Source of the DNA: Tannerellaceae bacterium
GTDB taxonomy: Bacteria; Bacteroidota; Bacteroidia; Bacteroidales; Tannerellaceae
Direction of reading: 5' to 3'
Assembly (NCBI GenBank): GCA_031280435.1
Contig: JAITGS010000074.1
Span: forward strand, 1 to 33,622
DNA length: 33,622 bases
Part shown: positions 33,355 to 33,622 of the stretch, piece by piece
How the letters are laid out: each line of letters starts with the position of its first letter
Position numbering within the stretch: position 1 is the first letter of the stretch
Notes under the pieces: generated by a model
Databases searched by the model: none
Told to the model about the DNA's origin: nothing
What the model saw: the letters and a program-made list of their open reading frames with translations, nothing else
Position numbers and translations under genes: made by a program

Positions 33355-33521
33355 GAGCATTTTGCCGCCGTCACTGTAAGGCAGAAAAAGCAATTAGTAG
33401 AGCTTCCGGTTAGGGGACTTCTATTAATTAGATTTTTCAAGGCTTGCGACGGAGGGGAAAGCGGAGTGTACTTTAGTACATGAGCATTTTGCCGCCGTCG
33501 CATAACGCAGAAAAAGCAATT
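33355..33521. repeat. pair of ~40-bp direct repeats with inverted arms near the right edge
   Basis: GAGCATTTTGCCGCCGTC starts both copies (33355 and 33482, 127 bases apart), and both end with GCAGAAAAAGCAATT. Between them, TGCGACGG (33445-33452) pairs with CCGTCGCA (33495-33502), and TGTACTTTAGTACA (33467-33480) is a small inner palindrome. No gene is evident on either strand; a 122-codon minus frame (33222-33590) covers the palindrome and both repeats and is not convincing as a protein. The rest, to 33622, is AT-rich and shows nothing recognisable. It may be the edge of a mobile or dispersed element. Confidence 0.6.
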
Positions 33522-33622
33522 CTCAACCCTTAAAAAGGGATATGCAGACAAAAGGCGACTGTCAGAGGTCAAAAAACTGTTAAACAGCAAATTAAATGAA
33601 GTTAGAGTGTGTTTTCGTCTTG

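Noticed and set aside
33222-33590. 122-codon frame on the minus strand as a gene
   Set aside because: It spans a perfect palindrome and two direct repeats, has no recognisable domain and is best explained as chance.

Overview
The window looks like a chromosomal piece of a Bacteroidales bacterium. Reasons seen in the sequence: promoter boxes of the TAnnTTTG type, three proteins ending in a type IX-secretion-like C-terminal domain, BspA-type leucine-rich repeats, a DUF6261-like protein, and tightly overlapping polysaccharide genes. Base composition is mosaic: the rfb genes (164-3371) are moderately GC-rich, the glycosyltransferase block (about 3900-14000) is strongly AT-rich, and everything after about 14600 is GC-rich again.

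Region 1 (1-14075) is the 3' part of an O-antigen/capsule operon, all on the + strand. rfbF-rfbH-rfbG make CDP-4-keto-3,6-dideoxyglucose precursors. An RfbC-like epimerase and an RfbJ/AscF-like reductase follow and probably finish a CDP-3,6-dideoxyhexose (an ascarylose-like route is my best guess). Then come six GT2 glycosyltransferases, one GT4, a Wzx flippase, an EpsG-type Wzy polymerase and one GT2 gene remnant. The operon closes at a strong terminator.

Region 2 (14076-17335) holds a 41-bp tandem array, a DUF6261-like gene, a divergent two-CCG-domain iron-sulfur protein gene and panB, each unit closed by a clear hairpin terminator.

Region 3 (17363-26254) is the most interesting. A segment bounded by perfect 29-bp inverted repeats carries a Bacteroidetes-type promoter that now points away from the next operon, which is the layout of an invertible (phase-variable) promoter. 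The operon behind it encodes a divergent sigma-like protein, a membrane anti-sigma factor with a zinc motif, an LPP20-like lipoprotein, a DUF4384-like protein, a probable outer-membrane barrel protein, a caspase-family (C14) protease and a transglutaminase-like protein. I infer a regulated cell-envelope proteolysis/crosslinking system. A second 41-bp tandem array follows it.

Region 4 (26255-32869) encodes an LPP20-like lipoprotein and three secreted proteins: a BspA-type LRR protein, a GLUG-repeat protein and a metzincin metalloprotease fused to LRRs. All three share an almost identical C-terminal coding cassette at the DNA level. Region 5 (32870-33622) has no credible gene. It contains a third tandem array (41/42-bp period), a perfect 28-bp palindrome and a pair of ~40-bp direct repeats.

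The three tandem arrays are unrelated in sequence. All share a period of about 41 bp, all lie at transcription-unit borders, and each unit holds an inverted repeat. Together with the candidate invertible promoter before the sigma/caspase operon, this is the best candidate for undescribed biology here.
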